Source of the DNA: Alphaproteobacteria bacterium
GTDB taxonomy: Bacteria; Pseudomonadota; Alphaproteobacteria; Rs-D84
Direction: 5' to 3'
NCBI GenBank assembly: GCA_024402755.1
Contig: JAKSTD010000003.1
Location: forward strand, 1 to 13,934
Length of the DNA: 13,934 nt
Below are positions 1-7,383 of this stretch, piece by piece (within the stretch, counting starts at the first letter, position 1; every line of letters starts with the position of its first letter). The notes beneath the pieces are model-generated. The model ran no database searches and was not told where the DNA came from. It saw nothing but the letters and a program-made list of their open reading frames with translations. Position numbers and translations under genes: made by a program.

Positions 1-692
1 CTTTTTTGAACCATAATCGCAGTATGCCAAGGAACCCCACTGAAATAAACATCAAGATTTTCTGTTTGGGGATTTGATAATTGTTTATGCAAAGAATTGA
101 TTTGCTTGATGGCGATATCTGGTCTTTCTGTATCAACATCAACAGGTATCATAAAATAATGTTTAGAATCTTTGTATTGCCAAAGTAAATTATTATGCAA
201 TGTCCATGATGTATTTGAATGATTTAAATTTATTAAATAATCAGATAATAATAAAAATGGGTCGTCGCGCAAAGATACCAAAGGTGGCATCATAGATTCT
301 GAAATTTGTTTAATTGCATCATTTGCAATTTGTTTATATTTCTTTTGTTGTAAAAGTTCTTGATGACGCGCGCTTAACAAACCGTGTTTATATGGAATTA
401 AATCTTTGGTTATACTTTTCAAAGAAAAATTATTTGATTGAACCGTTAACGCATTGAATTTTTCATTGGCGCTTTGCAGAGCAGTTTTTTCGTCGTTTGA
501 TACTGTTACGATATTCACAACAGATGAAATTTTATCAGATATTTTATTCGTCGGCCATTGGTCGGTTTCATTTATGGATATCAAAGACATCAAATCTGTC
601 TGTGTTTGCAAAGGTATCCTGAACATTAGCATTGTTATAATACCCGTCAAGATAATCAAACAGAACAAAAATCTTTTAACAAACAATTTCAT
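1..692 (-). CDS. apeM: MMPL/RND-type exporter of the aryl polyene cluster (apeM-like), N-terminal part, cut by window edge
   Basis: The reading frame is open from an ATG at 692 to the left edge, about 230 codons with no stop, so the C-terminal part is missing. The product starts with a short basic segment (MKLFVKR) and one hydrophobic helix at about residues 7-24. A long soluble stretch follows, with motifs such as SLRDDPFLL and a region leading to YFSGVPWHTA. This matches the first helix and first periplasmic domain of the large MMPL-like exporters found in aryl polyene clusters, which are usually some 750-800 residues with about 12 helices. The start overlaps the end of the lolA-like gene by 17 nt, so it is the next gene of the same leftward operon. 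Inferred role: inner-membrane export of the polyene or its lipid conjugate. Family assignment rests on the N-terminal part and context. Confidence 0.75.
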   Translation of the reverse strand, partial: MKLFVKRFLFCLIILTGIITMLMFRIPLQTQTDLMSLISINETDQWPTNKISDKISSVVNIVTVSNDEKTALQSANEKFNALTVQSNNFSLKSITKDLIPYKHGLLSARHQELLQQKKYKQIANDAIKQISESMMPPLVSLRDDPFLLLSDYLINLNHSNTSWTLHNNLLWQYKDSKHYFMIPVDVDTERPDIAIKQINSLHKQLSNPQTENLDVYFSGVPWHTAIMVQK

Positions 693-1269
693 CGTCAAAA
701 TCTTTCTTTGAACGGTTAAATTCCAATATAACAATGGTTCCGTCATAATAAGTCATAATCAGTTTAGTTAAATCTTTGCTGGAACCATACATGGTTAAAT
801 TTTGAATCATATCTGCCATAACCGTTAAACGGGGTGTTGCGACCATTGTCCATGTGTCTTTGTATTCTGAATAATCAACATTAAAGGCGAATAAAAAATC
901 AGACATATCACCGTTTAACATTTTATCTATCATAGATTGAATACGGTAAAAATAGGGCAAATCACGCAATTCTTTGTTTTCACCGTTCACGCAATAATTT
1001 GTTAGTGTTGATGTGAAAACCTCATCAGAAGGTTTTTGTTGATGCCATGTAAATCCAACATTTTTTACAAATTTTACATAACCAGTTGATATAAATCTTT
1101 TTGTGGATTCGGGTAATATTTTTGTCTGTTTAAATGTCGCGGATACAGATGTTAAATTATCCGCAAATGTTTTTAATTTCTCAGGCATATCGCCTGTTAT
1201 TGGATAGGCAAAAGCATTTGTTGATAATATACCAAATAATACAAATATAACTTTATTTATGTTTTTCAT
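676..1269 (-). CDS. apeL: LolA-like periplasmic carrier protein of the aryl polyene cluster (apeL-like)
   Basis: 197 residues, with a clear signal peptide: basic MKNINK, a hydrophobic core, and likely cleavage after AFA at residue 21. The mature part has a LolA-like pattern: an early segment with SVSATFKQTKILPES, then GYVKFVKNVGFTWHQQKPSDEVF, then TLTNYCVNGENKEL. These resemble the strands of the LolA half-barrel that carries a lipid through the periplasm. Length suits the family (about 180-210). The ATG at 1269 is preceded by a G-rich Shine-Dalgarno (AAAGGGGGGC) and overlaps the end of the glycosyltransferase by 17 nt. Aryl polyene clusters normally carry such a gene next to the MMPL exporter, as here. 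Inferred role: shuttling the product to the outer membrane. A cluster-dedicated carrier is more likely than housekeeping LolA. Confidence 0.85.
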   Translation of the reverse strand: MKNINKVIFVLFGILSTNAFAYPITGDMPEKLKTFADNLTSVSATFKQTKILPESTKRFISTGYVKFVKNVGFTWHQQKPSDEVFTSTLTNYCVNGENKELRDLPYFYRIQSMIDKMLNGDMSDFLFAFNVDYSEYKDTWTMVATPRLTVMADMIQNLTMYGSSKDLTKLIMTYYDGTIVILEFNRSKKDFDDEIVC

Positions 1270-1987
1270 GATGTCGCCCCCCTTTGATTAACCATAATGG
1301 TATTAAAGCACATAAGTATGTGTGAAGTAAACTGATATAAAAATTATCATGAAAGGTATTAAAATGCGATATGCCGCTTTTGGGATAAATCACTTTGGTT
1401 GGGACAGAAATAATATCTATGCCTTTTCTGTATGCTTTTACAATAATTTCAATGTCAAATCCCATGCGTTTAAATTTTATGGTATTTAATATTGGTTCAA
1501 TAAATTTTAATGGGTAAACCCGAAACCCGCACATTGTGTCAGGCATTTTTTTGTTCAAAGTTTCAACCATAACCCAAAATTTAGTTATTCTGCGCCCAAT
1601 CAGCCGAGAACGTGGGGCAGATTCATCATAAACAGGATTGCCAATAATCAAATCATCTGGATGAGATGTTGCTATTTTAAAAAACAAAGGTATATCACGA
1701 ATATCGTGTTGCCCGTCTGCATCTATTTGCAGGGCATGCGTAAAACCTTGGTCAATGGCAAATCGAAACCCGGTCAGCATTGCTGCCCCTTTGCCACCGT
1801 TTTTTTTATTTTTCAAATATATAAATTTATGTTTTAAACAAATATCTTTGATTTTTTTTGATTGTTGTGTAGTACTGCCATCATCAACAACAATGACATG
1901 TTTGTCAAATTTTACCAATTTATCGGCAACAGGCGCAAATGCATCTGCATGGTTAAAACAAGGAATAATAACAACAGTTTTTTTCAT
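1253..1987 (-). CDS. apeJ: Family 2 glycosyltransferase of the aryl polyene cluster (apeJ-like, glycosyltransferase domain only)
   Basis: 244 residues with a GT-A fold pattern: N-terminal VVIIPCFNHA, VVDDGS at 33-38 (nucleotide-sugar binding), GGKGAAMLTGF at 64-74, and the metal-binding DADGQHD at 89-95. The C-terminal segment is hydrophobic (about 217-235), as in DPM1/DPG-synthase-like enzymes that act at the membrane. Four nt separate it from the upstream ligase gene, and it overlaps the lolA-like gene by 17 nt. In the well-studied aryl polyene clusters, as I remember them, the homologous protein is longer and carries an additional acyltransferase domain; that domain is absent here, and no frame remnant is seen before the next gene. 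Inferred role: attaching a sugar to the polyene or its lipid anchor. Sugar and acceptor cannot be told from sequence. Confidence 0.85.
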   Translation of the reverse strand: MKKTVVIIPCFNHADAFAPVADKLVKFDKHVIVVDDGSTTQQSKKIKDICLKHKFIYLKNKKNGGKGAAMLTGFRFAIDQGFTHALQIDADGQHDIRDIPLFFKIATSHPDDLIIGNPVYDESAPRSRLIGRRITKFWVMVETLNKKMPDTMCGFRVYPLKFIEPILNTIKFKRMGFDIEIIVKAYRKGIDIISVPTKVIYPKSGISHFNTFHDNFYISLLHTYLCALIPLWLIKGGRHHEKHK

Positions 1988-1990
1988 TTT

Positions 1991-3694
1991 CTATCCCGCC
2001 TTGGTAACAATCTTAGCACTAGAATATTTTTTATTACCACAATAATAATCAAAGGTAAATTCATTTTTGGCAATTTTTTTCAAATCTAGATGGACCAATG
2101 TATCTGGTAAAATTAAATTTGAAAATTTTAATTTCAATATACGATAATCATTCATTTCAACATTAAAATACTGCTTTATCAGTAATAAAACGAAATATAT
2201 TTGTATAACACCTGGTAAAATAGGGTGATTTGGAAAATGTCCGTTAAAATAAGAGGAATCTTTTAAAAATGTTAAATCTGCCGACAAATTAGAATCAGTT
2301 TTTATAATATTCTGCATAATTGGTTCCGCCAAATTAGATTCAAACATTGCGTTTATATCTGATTTTATGTATTTGCCCTGGGTGTTTACCGGGATTGTAT
2401 TCACAATTCTTATCTTGCGTGGCAATACGACATTTGGAAAAAAGTTTAATAAATATTGCTTTAATTCTTTTATAAACTGATGTCGTCCGTTTTTAATAAT
2501 GTTTTCTTTGCCAGAATCATTTAATGTGATTATGATGCAAATAATGTTTCTGTCATGAGAACTTATTGCAGAAGCATAACTTTTTTCTATATATTTATAT
2601 TCGCACAATCTGTCTTCTATTTCTGGTAAAGATACACGTTCTTCGGCGATTTTTACCATACGGTCACCACGACCTTTTAATATAAAAGTGTTTTCACTGG
2701 TTTTTTCAACTATATCAGACATTAAATAAGGATTTTCGCATGAAAAATCAGATTCGATTAGTAATTCGTTATTTTCTGTTAATGTAACATTTACTGGTGT
2801 AAAAATTGTCCACTCTTGCCCATTTTTTTGTTTTCTTGATGCAACACCCCCTGTTTCTGTGCTGCCAAAAATCTCAAACGGAGAAGCACCGAACATATCA
2901 TAGGCATCACGTGATGTTTTTGGTTGTAACAAACTGCCCGAAGAATAAATTCCAATACAGTTATTCTTAAAAATATATTGATTTTGATATCTGGTTATTC
3001 CATCTAAAAACGAAGGTGTAGTTGCAAATAAAATTTTATCATAAATTGATTGCTTTTTTTGCAATTCTTCGGGGGTAAAGACAATATCCAAATCAGAAGC
3101 GATGTTGTTTGCCAACGGAAAGAAAAAACGCCAAAGTAAACCGTACATGTGATATGGCGCAACAGACGAAACCATAACCGGTTTTTTGTCAATTAAATGT
3201 TTTTGATTGCTGGCATGAAAGGCAACTTCTGCTGCCAGCATTTTGAATTGTTTTTTTATGCGTTTGGGTGTTCCAGTGGAACCAGAAGTAAAGAAATACA
3301 AAAATCTTTCATTTATATCTTTGAAAACCCAATCTATATTATTTTCGCAATTCATATTAACGATATTAAAACCCGTAAAAGAATCAAATTTGTCCGATAT
3401 TAAAAAATTTGTCATTTCAAACAAAGGTTTGGCATTTTGTTCGGTAAGTAATGCCGGTAAAATAATATCTTTACCGGCCTGTAAAGCAGCCATAAAACAA
3501 ACATAAAACAAATAAAAATCATCGGGAATATATATAACAACTTTGTGGTCAGTTATGTTATTTACAAAATGATTAGCATATTTTGCAACGTCTTGCATAT
3601 ATTCATCAAAATATACTGGCACATCAGATTTGTAAAATACAATTCTGTTTTCTTGAGTATTATCAAGAAAAATTCGGTTTATTGGGGTAAACAT
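1991..3694 (-). CDS. apeH: Fused acyl-AMP ligase and ApeI-type hotdog dehydratase (apeH-apeI fusion)
   Basis: 567 residues, two domains. The N-terminal part (about 1-450) is an ANL-family adenylating enzyme: P-loop TSGSTGTPK at 136-144, GSTETGG at 277-283, an aspartate at 328 (LMSDIVE), GRGDRMVK at 341-348 and a probable catalytic lysine at 441 (QGKYIKSD). The C-terminal part (about 465-567) is a hotdog fold with GHFPNHPILPGV at 485-496, the signature of FabZ/ApeI dehydratases, including the catalytic-type His486. In aryl polyene biosynthesis the ligase activates an aromatic acid (4-hydroxybenzoate type) and loads it on an ACP, and ApeI acts with ApeP to dehydrate the growing chain. The fusion puts starter loading and a dehydratase in one polypeptide. 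The start has an AAAGG ribosome site and overlaps the membrane-protein gene by 16 nt. The true substrate is inferred only. Confidence 0.88.
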   Translation of the reverse strand: MFTPINRIFLDNTQENRIVFYKSDVPVYFDEYMQDVAKYANHFVNNITDHKVVIYIPDDFYLFYVCFMAALQAGKDIILPALLTEQNAKPLFEMTNFLISDKFDSFTGFNIVNMNCENNIDWVFKDINERFLYFFTSGSTGTPKRIKKQFKMLAAEVAFHASNQKHLIDKKPVMVSSVAPYHMYGLLWRFFFPLANNIASDLDIVFTPEELQKKQSIYDKILFATTPSFLDGITRYQNQYIFKNNCIGIYSSGSLLQPKTSRDAYDMFGASPFEIFGSTETGGVASRKQKNGQEWTIFTPVNVTLTENNELLIESDFSCENPYLMSDIVEKTSENTFILKGRGDRMVKIAEERVSLPEIEDRLCEYKYIEKSYASAISSHDRNIICIIITLNDSGKENIIKNGRHQFIKELKQYLLNFFPNVVLPRKIRIVNTIPVNTQGKYIKSDINAMFESNLAEPIMQNIIKTDSNLSADLTFLKDSSYFNGHFPNHPILPGVIQIYFVLLLIKQYFNVEMNDYRILKLKFSNLILPDTLVHLDLKKIAKNEFTFDYYCGNKKYSSAKIVTKAG

Positions 3695-4236
3695 TTTTCT
3701 TTGCCTTTGCGAATGATATATTCAGTTAGCATCATTATACCGATAAGTATGTACGATATAAAGCCATTATAAAGTGTCCAAATTTCGTTTGATAAAAATA
3801 CAGTTATCAAAGAAAGTATGGTGTTAATCAACATAAATATTGCCCAGGCCATTGTTGCGTCTTTTGTATATGTTAATGTTTTTGCATCCAGCGGTTCTTT
3901 GCACATTTTTTGTGCAAATTGTGTTATAAGTGGTGTTTTACGTAAAGACAAAGCAAAAATTGCACAGACACTGGCATTCATTAAAACAGGATACAATTTA
4001 AGAAATATTTCTTGATTAAAAAATATTATCAAAAAACAAAAAGTTAGCCCCAGCATAAACAAATATTTATTTCTATTATTTATAAAAGAGAAAACAACAA
4101 TCATCAACAAAACAAAACCCAAAAACCGGATTGCGATATTTTGTTGTAATGCATAAAAAATCATGAACGGGTATGCAAAAACAAAAAGACCAAAAAAAAT
4201 CTTAGTGATTGTTGTTAACGATTTTTTCAACTGCAT
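3679..4236 (-). CDS. apeG: Small polytopic membrane protein of the aryl polyene cluster (apeG-like, COG4648 type)
   Basis: About 185 residues and mostly hydrophobic, with roughly six helices at about 9-28, 33-51, 57-72, 78-94, 128-145 and 151-172. A more polar loop (about 95-127, with KTPLITQFAQKMCKEPL) lies between helices 4 and 5. This length and loop pattern resemble the unnamed membrane protein found between the ACP genes and the ligase gene in aryl polyene clusters; its function is not established. An ATG also exists at 4245, but there the AGGGG ribosome site abuts the start codon. With the ATG at 4236 the spacing is 9 nt, so 4236 is preferred. The gene overlaps the end of the second ACP gene by about 35 nt and the ligase gene by 16 nt. 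Confidence 0.75.
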   Translation of the reverse strand: MQLKKSLTTITKIFFGLFVFAYPFMIFYALQQNIAIRFLGFVLLMIVVFSFINNRNKYLFMLGLTFCFLIIFFNQEIFLKLYPVLMNASVCAIFALSLRKTPLITQFAQKMCKEPLDAKTLTYTKDATMAWAIFMLINTILSLITVFLSNEIWTLYNGFISYILIGIMMLTEYIIRKGKEKCLPQ

Positions 4237-4456
4237 CGACAACATCCCCTATGGTGCGAATTTGTCTAAAATCTTCAGGGTTTACTTTTTGATTAATTTT
4301 GCTTTGTAATTTAACGATTAAATCAACCGCATCAATACTGTCTAAATCTAAATCTTCAACCAAAGCAGATTCTATTTTTACTTTGGCTTCGTCACAACCA
4401 AAATCTTTGACTAAAATATCTTTAATTGTGTTAAAAATTTCTTCTTTTGTATACAT
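4202..4456 (-). CDS. apeF: Acyl carrier protein (second of two, apeF-like)
   Basis: 84 residues, acidic, with the phosphopantetheine attachment motif DLDLDSID; the serine is residue 40. The four-helix ACP pattern is complete and the length is normal. It carries the growing chain or the starter as a thioester after 4'-phosphopantetheinyl transfer. The start (ATG at 4456) has a GGAG ribosome site 7 nt upstream, embedded in the end of the preceding ACP gene, so translation of the two is probably coupled. In the reconstituted aryl polyene system one ACP takes the aromatic starter and the other is used for elongation. Which of the two does which here is assigned by gene order only. Confidence 0.9.
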   Translation of the reverse strand: MYTKEEIFNTIKDILVKDFGCDEAKVKIESALVEDLDLDSIDAVDLIVKLQSKINQKVNPEDFRQIRTIGDVVDAVEKIVNNNH

Positions 4457-4460
4457 TTGT

Positions 4461-4736
4461 TTACTCCAATGTAATATTTTTAGATTCTGCGATGTATTTC
4501 GCCAAACTTTCCACAGATTTAAAAAATTGTTTGTTTTCTTCTTTGTCTGATTTGAAATTGACCCCGTATTTTTTCTTTAAAGCCATCCCCAATTCCAATG
4601 CGTCAATAGAATCAAGTCCCAAACCTTCGTTAAACAAAGGGGCGGCAGAATCAATGTCAGAAACGGTGATGTCTTCCAAATCCAAAGCAGAAATAATAAG
4701 TTCTTTGATTTCTTGTTCCAGAATTTCTTTTTTCAT
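4461..4736 (-). CDS. apeE: Acyl carrier protein (first of two, apeE-like)
   Basis: 91 residues with the phosphopantetheine motif GLGLDSIDALEL; the serine is residue 43. It is clearly different in sequence from the second ACP, as expected for two carriers with distinct partners. Upstream lies an AGGA ribosome site 6 nt from the ATG. A near-consensus sigma-70 promoter stands in the 62-nt gap to the acyltransferase gene, the only sizeable gap in the leftward operon. The ACPs, and the ligase behind them, may therefore be made at a higher level than the first two genes. Function: carrier of aryl or polyene acyl intermediates in the cytoplasm. Confidence 0.9.
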   Translation of the reverse strand: MKKEILEQEIKELIISALDLEDITVSDIDSAAPLFNEGLGLDSIDALELGMALKKKYGVNFKSDKEENKQFFKSVESLAKYIAESKNITLE

Positions 4737-4764
4737 TTTTTATCCTTATATGAACTATTGACAA

Positions 4765-4793
4765 ATCCTAGGAAAATAAACAAAGATTGTCAA
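4765..4793 (-). promoter_or_regulatory. Strong sigma-70-like promoter before the ACP pair
   Basis: On the minus strand a perfect -35 box TTGACA (4793-4788) is followed by a 17-nt spacer and a -10 box TAGGAT (4770-4765). Transcription would start near 4758, about 20 nt before the ACP start codon. It sits in the only real gap of the leftward operon, so it probably boosts the genes from the first ACP onward. Confidence 0.7.
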
Positions 4794-4798
4794 GCAAT

Positions 4799-5539
4799 CT
4801 ATGCCGAAAACAAAGATTTTTTTGTTGTTTCTGTGATTGAAATTGCGTTTTTACGGTCCATATTTGTAAATCTTTTATCGAAACCAATTTTTGGTAACAT
4901 TTTTAATGTGTAAACAGATGTCTTATCGCCAACATCCCACCATTTTGAACCTTTGCCCAGTATATGTGGGACATTTTGTATATGTATTGGTTGAATGTCG
5001 TGTTTTGAATACATTTGCAGATATGCAAATCCACGATGAAAATGAACAGGTTTTCCGCGTTGGGTTCTGGTTCCTTCGGGAAAAACGATGATGTTGTATC
5101 CAGAATCTAAATCACTGGATGCGCATTTTATAAAATCATCAGGAATCATGGTGTTTGAAAGATATACCCGCCTTATTAATGCTTTTATAAAAATATTTTT
5201 AAACAAGTCGCCTTTTACAACGCATATAGAACGTGGTATTTTTGAAACCAAGATAACAACATCTATTAATGATGGATGGTTTGCGACAATTATTTTACCA
5301 CGAAATTGTCTAAATTCTTCGTGTTTTTTTATTTTCACATCTATTAATTTTAAACCGCACATTAAACCAACAAATCCCTTCCAAAGATAATGAATTGTGG
5401 CGGATAATACACGTTTTTGATTGCTTTTAGAGCAAAATATTAAAATTGGTGGAACAAGTAATGTCCCTGTTATAATGCCCCCGATTCCAAATGTGGCAAA
5501 GCAAAAACCGCTTAAAAAAGAACGCAAAAATCTTTTCAT
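4799..5539 (-). CDS. apeD: PlsC-like lysophospholipid-type acyltransferase of the aryl polyene cluster (apeD-like)
   Basis: About 246 residues. The catalytic HX4D motif is seen as NHPSLID (His88, Asp93) and the substrate-binding FPEGTR at about 153-158. A hydrophobic N-terminal segment (about 12-35) suggests membrane association. It belongs to the 1-acyl-glycerol-phosphate acyltransferase superfamily. In aryl polyene clusters such enzymes are thought to help link the polyene to a lipid or sugar anchor. The frame could open at a TTG (5560). The ATG at 5539 forms a 4-nt ATGA overlap with the stop of the upstream gene and is preferred. The overlap implies translational coupling. The exact acyl donor and acceptor are unknown. 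Confidence 0.85.
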   Translation of the reverse strand: MKRFLRSFLSGFCFATFGIGGIITGTLLVPPILIFCSKSNQKRVLSATIHYLWKGFVGLMCGLKLIDVKIKKHEEFRQFRGKIIVANHPSLIDVVILVSKIPRSICVVKGDLFKNIFIKALIRRVYLSNTMIPDDFIKCASSDLDSGYNIIVFPEGTRTQRGKPVHFHRGFAYLQMYSKHDIQPIHIQNVPHILGKGSKWWDVGDKTSVYTLKMLPKIGFDKRFTNMDRKNAISITETTKKSLFSA

Positions 5540-6168
5540 TGTTTTTTTGATAATTTCCAATTTGATGTCTCGATATTTACACCACTGCGCAGATAATTTT
5601 GCAACTGTTCAAAAGACAAAGCCGGCAAATCTTTATCATTCGTATGCAATTCATACGCATTGGTTCCGTTTTTGTCTATATATATTGCGCAACCACAAGA
5701 CGAAACAGTTTCGTCCAGTATTTTTTCATATTCATCTGGATTTTTTTCTTCGGCATAAACAAACAAAACAGGTTTATCCGCACTTAGTGCATCCAACAGA
5801 GCATTTTCAATCGTGTTTTTTCCTGCGGCGATAGATGTATAAGAATTTGTGTTATGCATTATCAAAGACAAATGTCCCATCGCTGCGTTATGAACAGAAT
5901 TGCTAAAACCAGCAGGGGACATTTCTTTGTCTTGATAAAATTGACGAATAAGTTTGATTGTTTGTTCCCACTCGCCAAATCGAGAAGCAAAAACAATTCG
6001 ATAATCATTATGTTCTGGTGCAATTTTTTGCGCTAATGCGATTGCTATTTTTTCGACCGCACTCATCCTGCGGCGCAACATCGCAGGAATAAAGGACATA
6101 TCAGGCAGTTTTTCCGCCTCGCTTTCTGTCCAAAATATAAATTTATCAATATACAAAGTGTTGTTCAT
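5536..6168 (-). CDS. apeC: Beta-ketoacyl synthase-like chain length factor (apeC-like), no active-site cysteine
   Basis: About 210 residues, roughly half a ketosynthase. It resembles the PF13723-type N-terminal ketoacyl-synthase-like proteins of aryl polyene clusters: RRRMSAVEKIAIALAQ near the start, then VFASRFGEWEQT, then the SPAGFSNSVHNAAMGHLSLI block and SYTSIAAGKNTIENALLDAL. Where a ketosynthase has the nucleophilic Cys, this protein has SIAAG, so it is catalytically silent as a ketosynthase. In the studied system such a protein pairs with the full ketosynthase ApeO as a chain-length factor. Here that partner is divergently transcribed from the same intergenic region. An ATG at 6207 is in frame but lies inside the likely -10 box; the ATG at 6168 gives the family-like N-terminus (MNNTLYIDKF). 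Ribosome site weak. Confidence 0.82.
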   Translation of the reverse strand: MNNTLYIDKFIFWTESEAEKLPDMSFIPAMLRRRMSAVEKIAIALAQKIAPEHNDYRIVFASRFGEWEQTIKLIRQFYQDKEMSPAGFSNSVHNAAMGHLSLIMHNTNSYTSIAAGKNTIENALLDALSADKPVLFVYAEEKNPDEYEKILDETVSSCGCAIYIDKNGTNAYELHTNDKDLPALSFEQLQNYLRSGVNIETSNWKLSKKQ

Positions 6169-6205
6169 ACTTGAAAAAGCGATTTTTTTATAGAATACTA
6201 AGGGC

Positions 6206-6233
6206 ATTATAAAAAAAAATTCCTTTTTTGCAA
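6206..6233 (-). promoter_or_regulatory. Sigma-70-like promoter of the leftward aryl polyene operon
   Basis: On the minus strand TTGCAA (6233-6228), a 16-nt spacer and a perfect TATAAT (6211-6206) are seen. The predicted start near 6199 leaves a leader of about 30 nt before the ATG at 6168. The -10 box overlaps the other in-frame ATG (6207), which argues against that start. The rightward promoter must lie in the same 77 bp. The only hint I see is TTGAAA at 6171-6176 without a good -10 box. Confidence 0.55.
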
Positions 6234-6245
6234 GTTGGATTTAAA

Positions 6246-7382
6246 ATGGAATATGTGTTAAAAAATCTTGGTTTTGTGTGCGCGCTGGGCGCAAATCACG
6301 AAGATATTGTGAAAAATGCGCGAATTGGTGATTCACATGGTATGTTTACAAAAAAGGCGATTATTGATGGCAGAGCGGTCCCTTTTGGATATGCGCCTGT
6401 CCCAAAGAAACAAGAACTTCGTATGTATGATTTAATAGATTCCGCGATAAATCAAATTGCCGATGATATTGAATTATTAAAGAAGACCTATGCGAAAAAT
6501 CGTATCGGAATTATTATCGGTTCTTCTAATACTGGTGTTCACGAAGCACAAAACCTTATAGAAACCGCATTTCAAAATAATGCAGATTTACCGAATGATG
6601 TGATACAAGATTTAGAACTTGGGACACCTGTTGAATATATCTGCACCAAAACTGGTTTTTGTGGGCCTGCTTTTACTGTGTCAACTGCATGTTCATCCAG
6701 TTTAAAGGTTTTTCAATCTGCGCGTCAATTAATTGATAACAATATCTGTGATGCCGTATTGGTTGGTGGTGTTGATGCGCGATGTGATTTTGCGTTAAAT
6801 GGTTTTAATGTGCTGGGCGCGTTAAGCGCAACACACACAAATCCATTTTCAGAAAACAGAAATGGTATAAATCTTGGCGAAGGTGCCGCATTGTTTATAT
6901 TGGAAAAGGGCGATAATGGAATAAAACTTTTGGGAATCGGTGAAAGTTCTGATGCCTATCATTTAACCAGTCCAGACCCCAGTGGTGCTGGCGCAATCGC
7001 ATCAATGAATTTTGCTTTGCAAGATGCCAATCTTGAACCAAAAGATATAGATTTTATCAATATGCACGGAACAGGGACAACGGCAAATGATGCAATGGAA
7101 TCTTTGGCAATAAATAAATTGTTCGGTAAAGATGTGTTGTGTGCTTCGACAAAACCGTTGACAGGACACACATTGGGCGCGGCTGGCGCAATAAGTATGG
7201 GACTGTCATGGTTAATGTTGAAATATAATTTTGTTATACCGCATATTTATGACGGGCATTTTGCTGATGATTGTGCTGAAATTCGTCTGGCATGTAAAGA
7301 AGATTCCAAAGAAATAAATCGTGTTCTTTGTAATGCGTTTGCTTTTGGGGGTAGTAACGCGAGTTTAATTATGGGAAAGTAA
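6246..7382 (+). CDS. apeO: Beta-ketoacyl-ACP synthase, catalytic subunit (apeO-like)
   Basis: 378 residues from the ATG at 6246; an in-frame TTG at 6228 would add six residues and has no ribosome site. A full ketosynthase with the Cys-His-His triad: Cys149 in VSTACSSS, His274 in NMHGTGT, His308 in LTGHTLGAAG. The C-terminal NAFAFGGSNASLIM loop is also present. It performs decarboxylative condensation with malonyl-ACP to extend the polyene. In the studied aryl polyene system this type works as a heterodimer with the cysteine-less ApeC-like protein, encoded here just across the divergent promoter. It opens the rightward operon and ends 1 nt before the next ATG. A weak GGA lies 6 nt upstream of the start. 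Assignment as ApeO rather than ApeR follows gene order. Confidence 0.9.
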   Translation: MEYVLKNLGFVCALGANHEDIVKNARIGDSHGMFTKKAIIDGRAVPFGYAPVPKKQELRMYDLIDSAINQIADDIELLKKTYAKNRIGIIIGSSNTGVHEAQNLIETAFQNNADLPNDVIQDLELGTPVEYICTKTGFCGPAFTVSTACSSSLKVFQSARQLIDNNICDAVLVGGVDARCDFALNGFNVLGALSATHTNPFSENRNGINLGEGAALFILEKGDNGIKLLGIGESSDAYHLTSPDPSGAGAIASMNFALQDANLEPKDIDFINMHGTGTTANDAMESLAINKLFGKDVLCASTKPLTGHTLGAAGAISMGLSWLMLKYNFVIPHIYDGHFADDCAEIRLACKEDSKEINRVLCNAFAFGGSNASLIMGK

Positions 7383-7383
7383 T

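Noticed and set aside
454..711. Plus-strand frame opposite the MMPL exporter
   Set aside because: The minus-strand frame is open throughout, fits the family and overlaps the lolA-like gene; the plus-strand frame is a shadow.
5540..5560. TTG start for the acyltransferase
   Set aside because: The ATG at 5539 makes a canonical ATGA stop-start overlap with the upstream gene.
6169..6207. ATG at 6207 as start of the chain-length-factor gene
   Set aside because: It overlaps the TATAAT box; the extra 13 residues do not resemble the family N-terminus.
6228..6245. TTG start for the first ketosynthase
   Set aside because: No ribosome site upstream; the ATG at 6246 has a GGA at 6-nt spacing and gives a family-like N-terminus.
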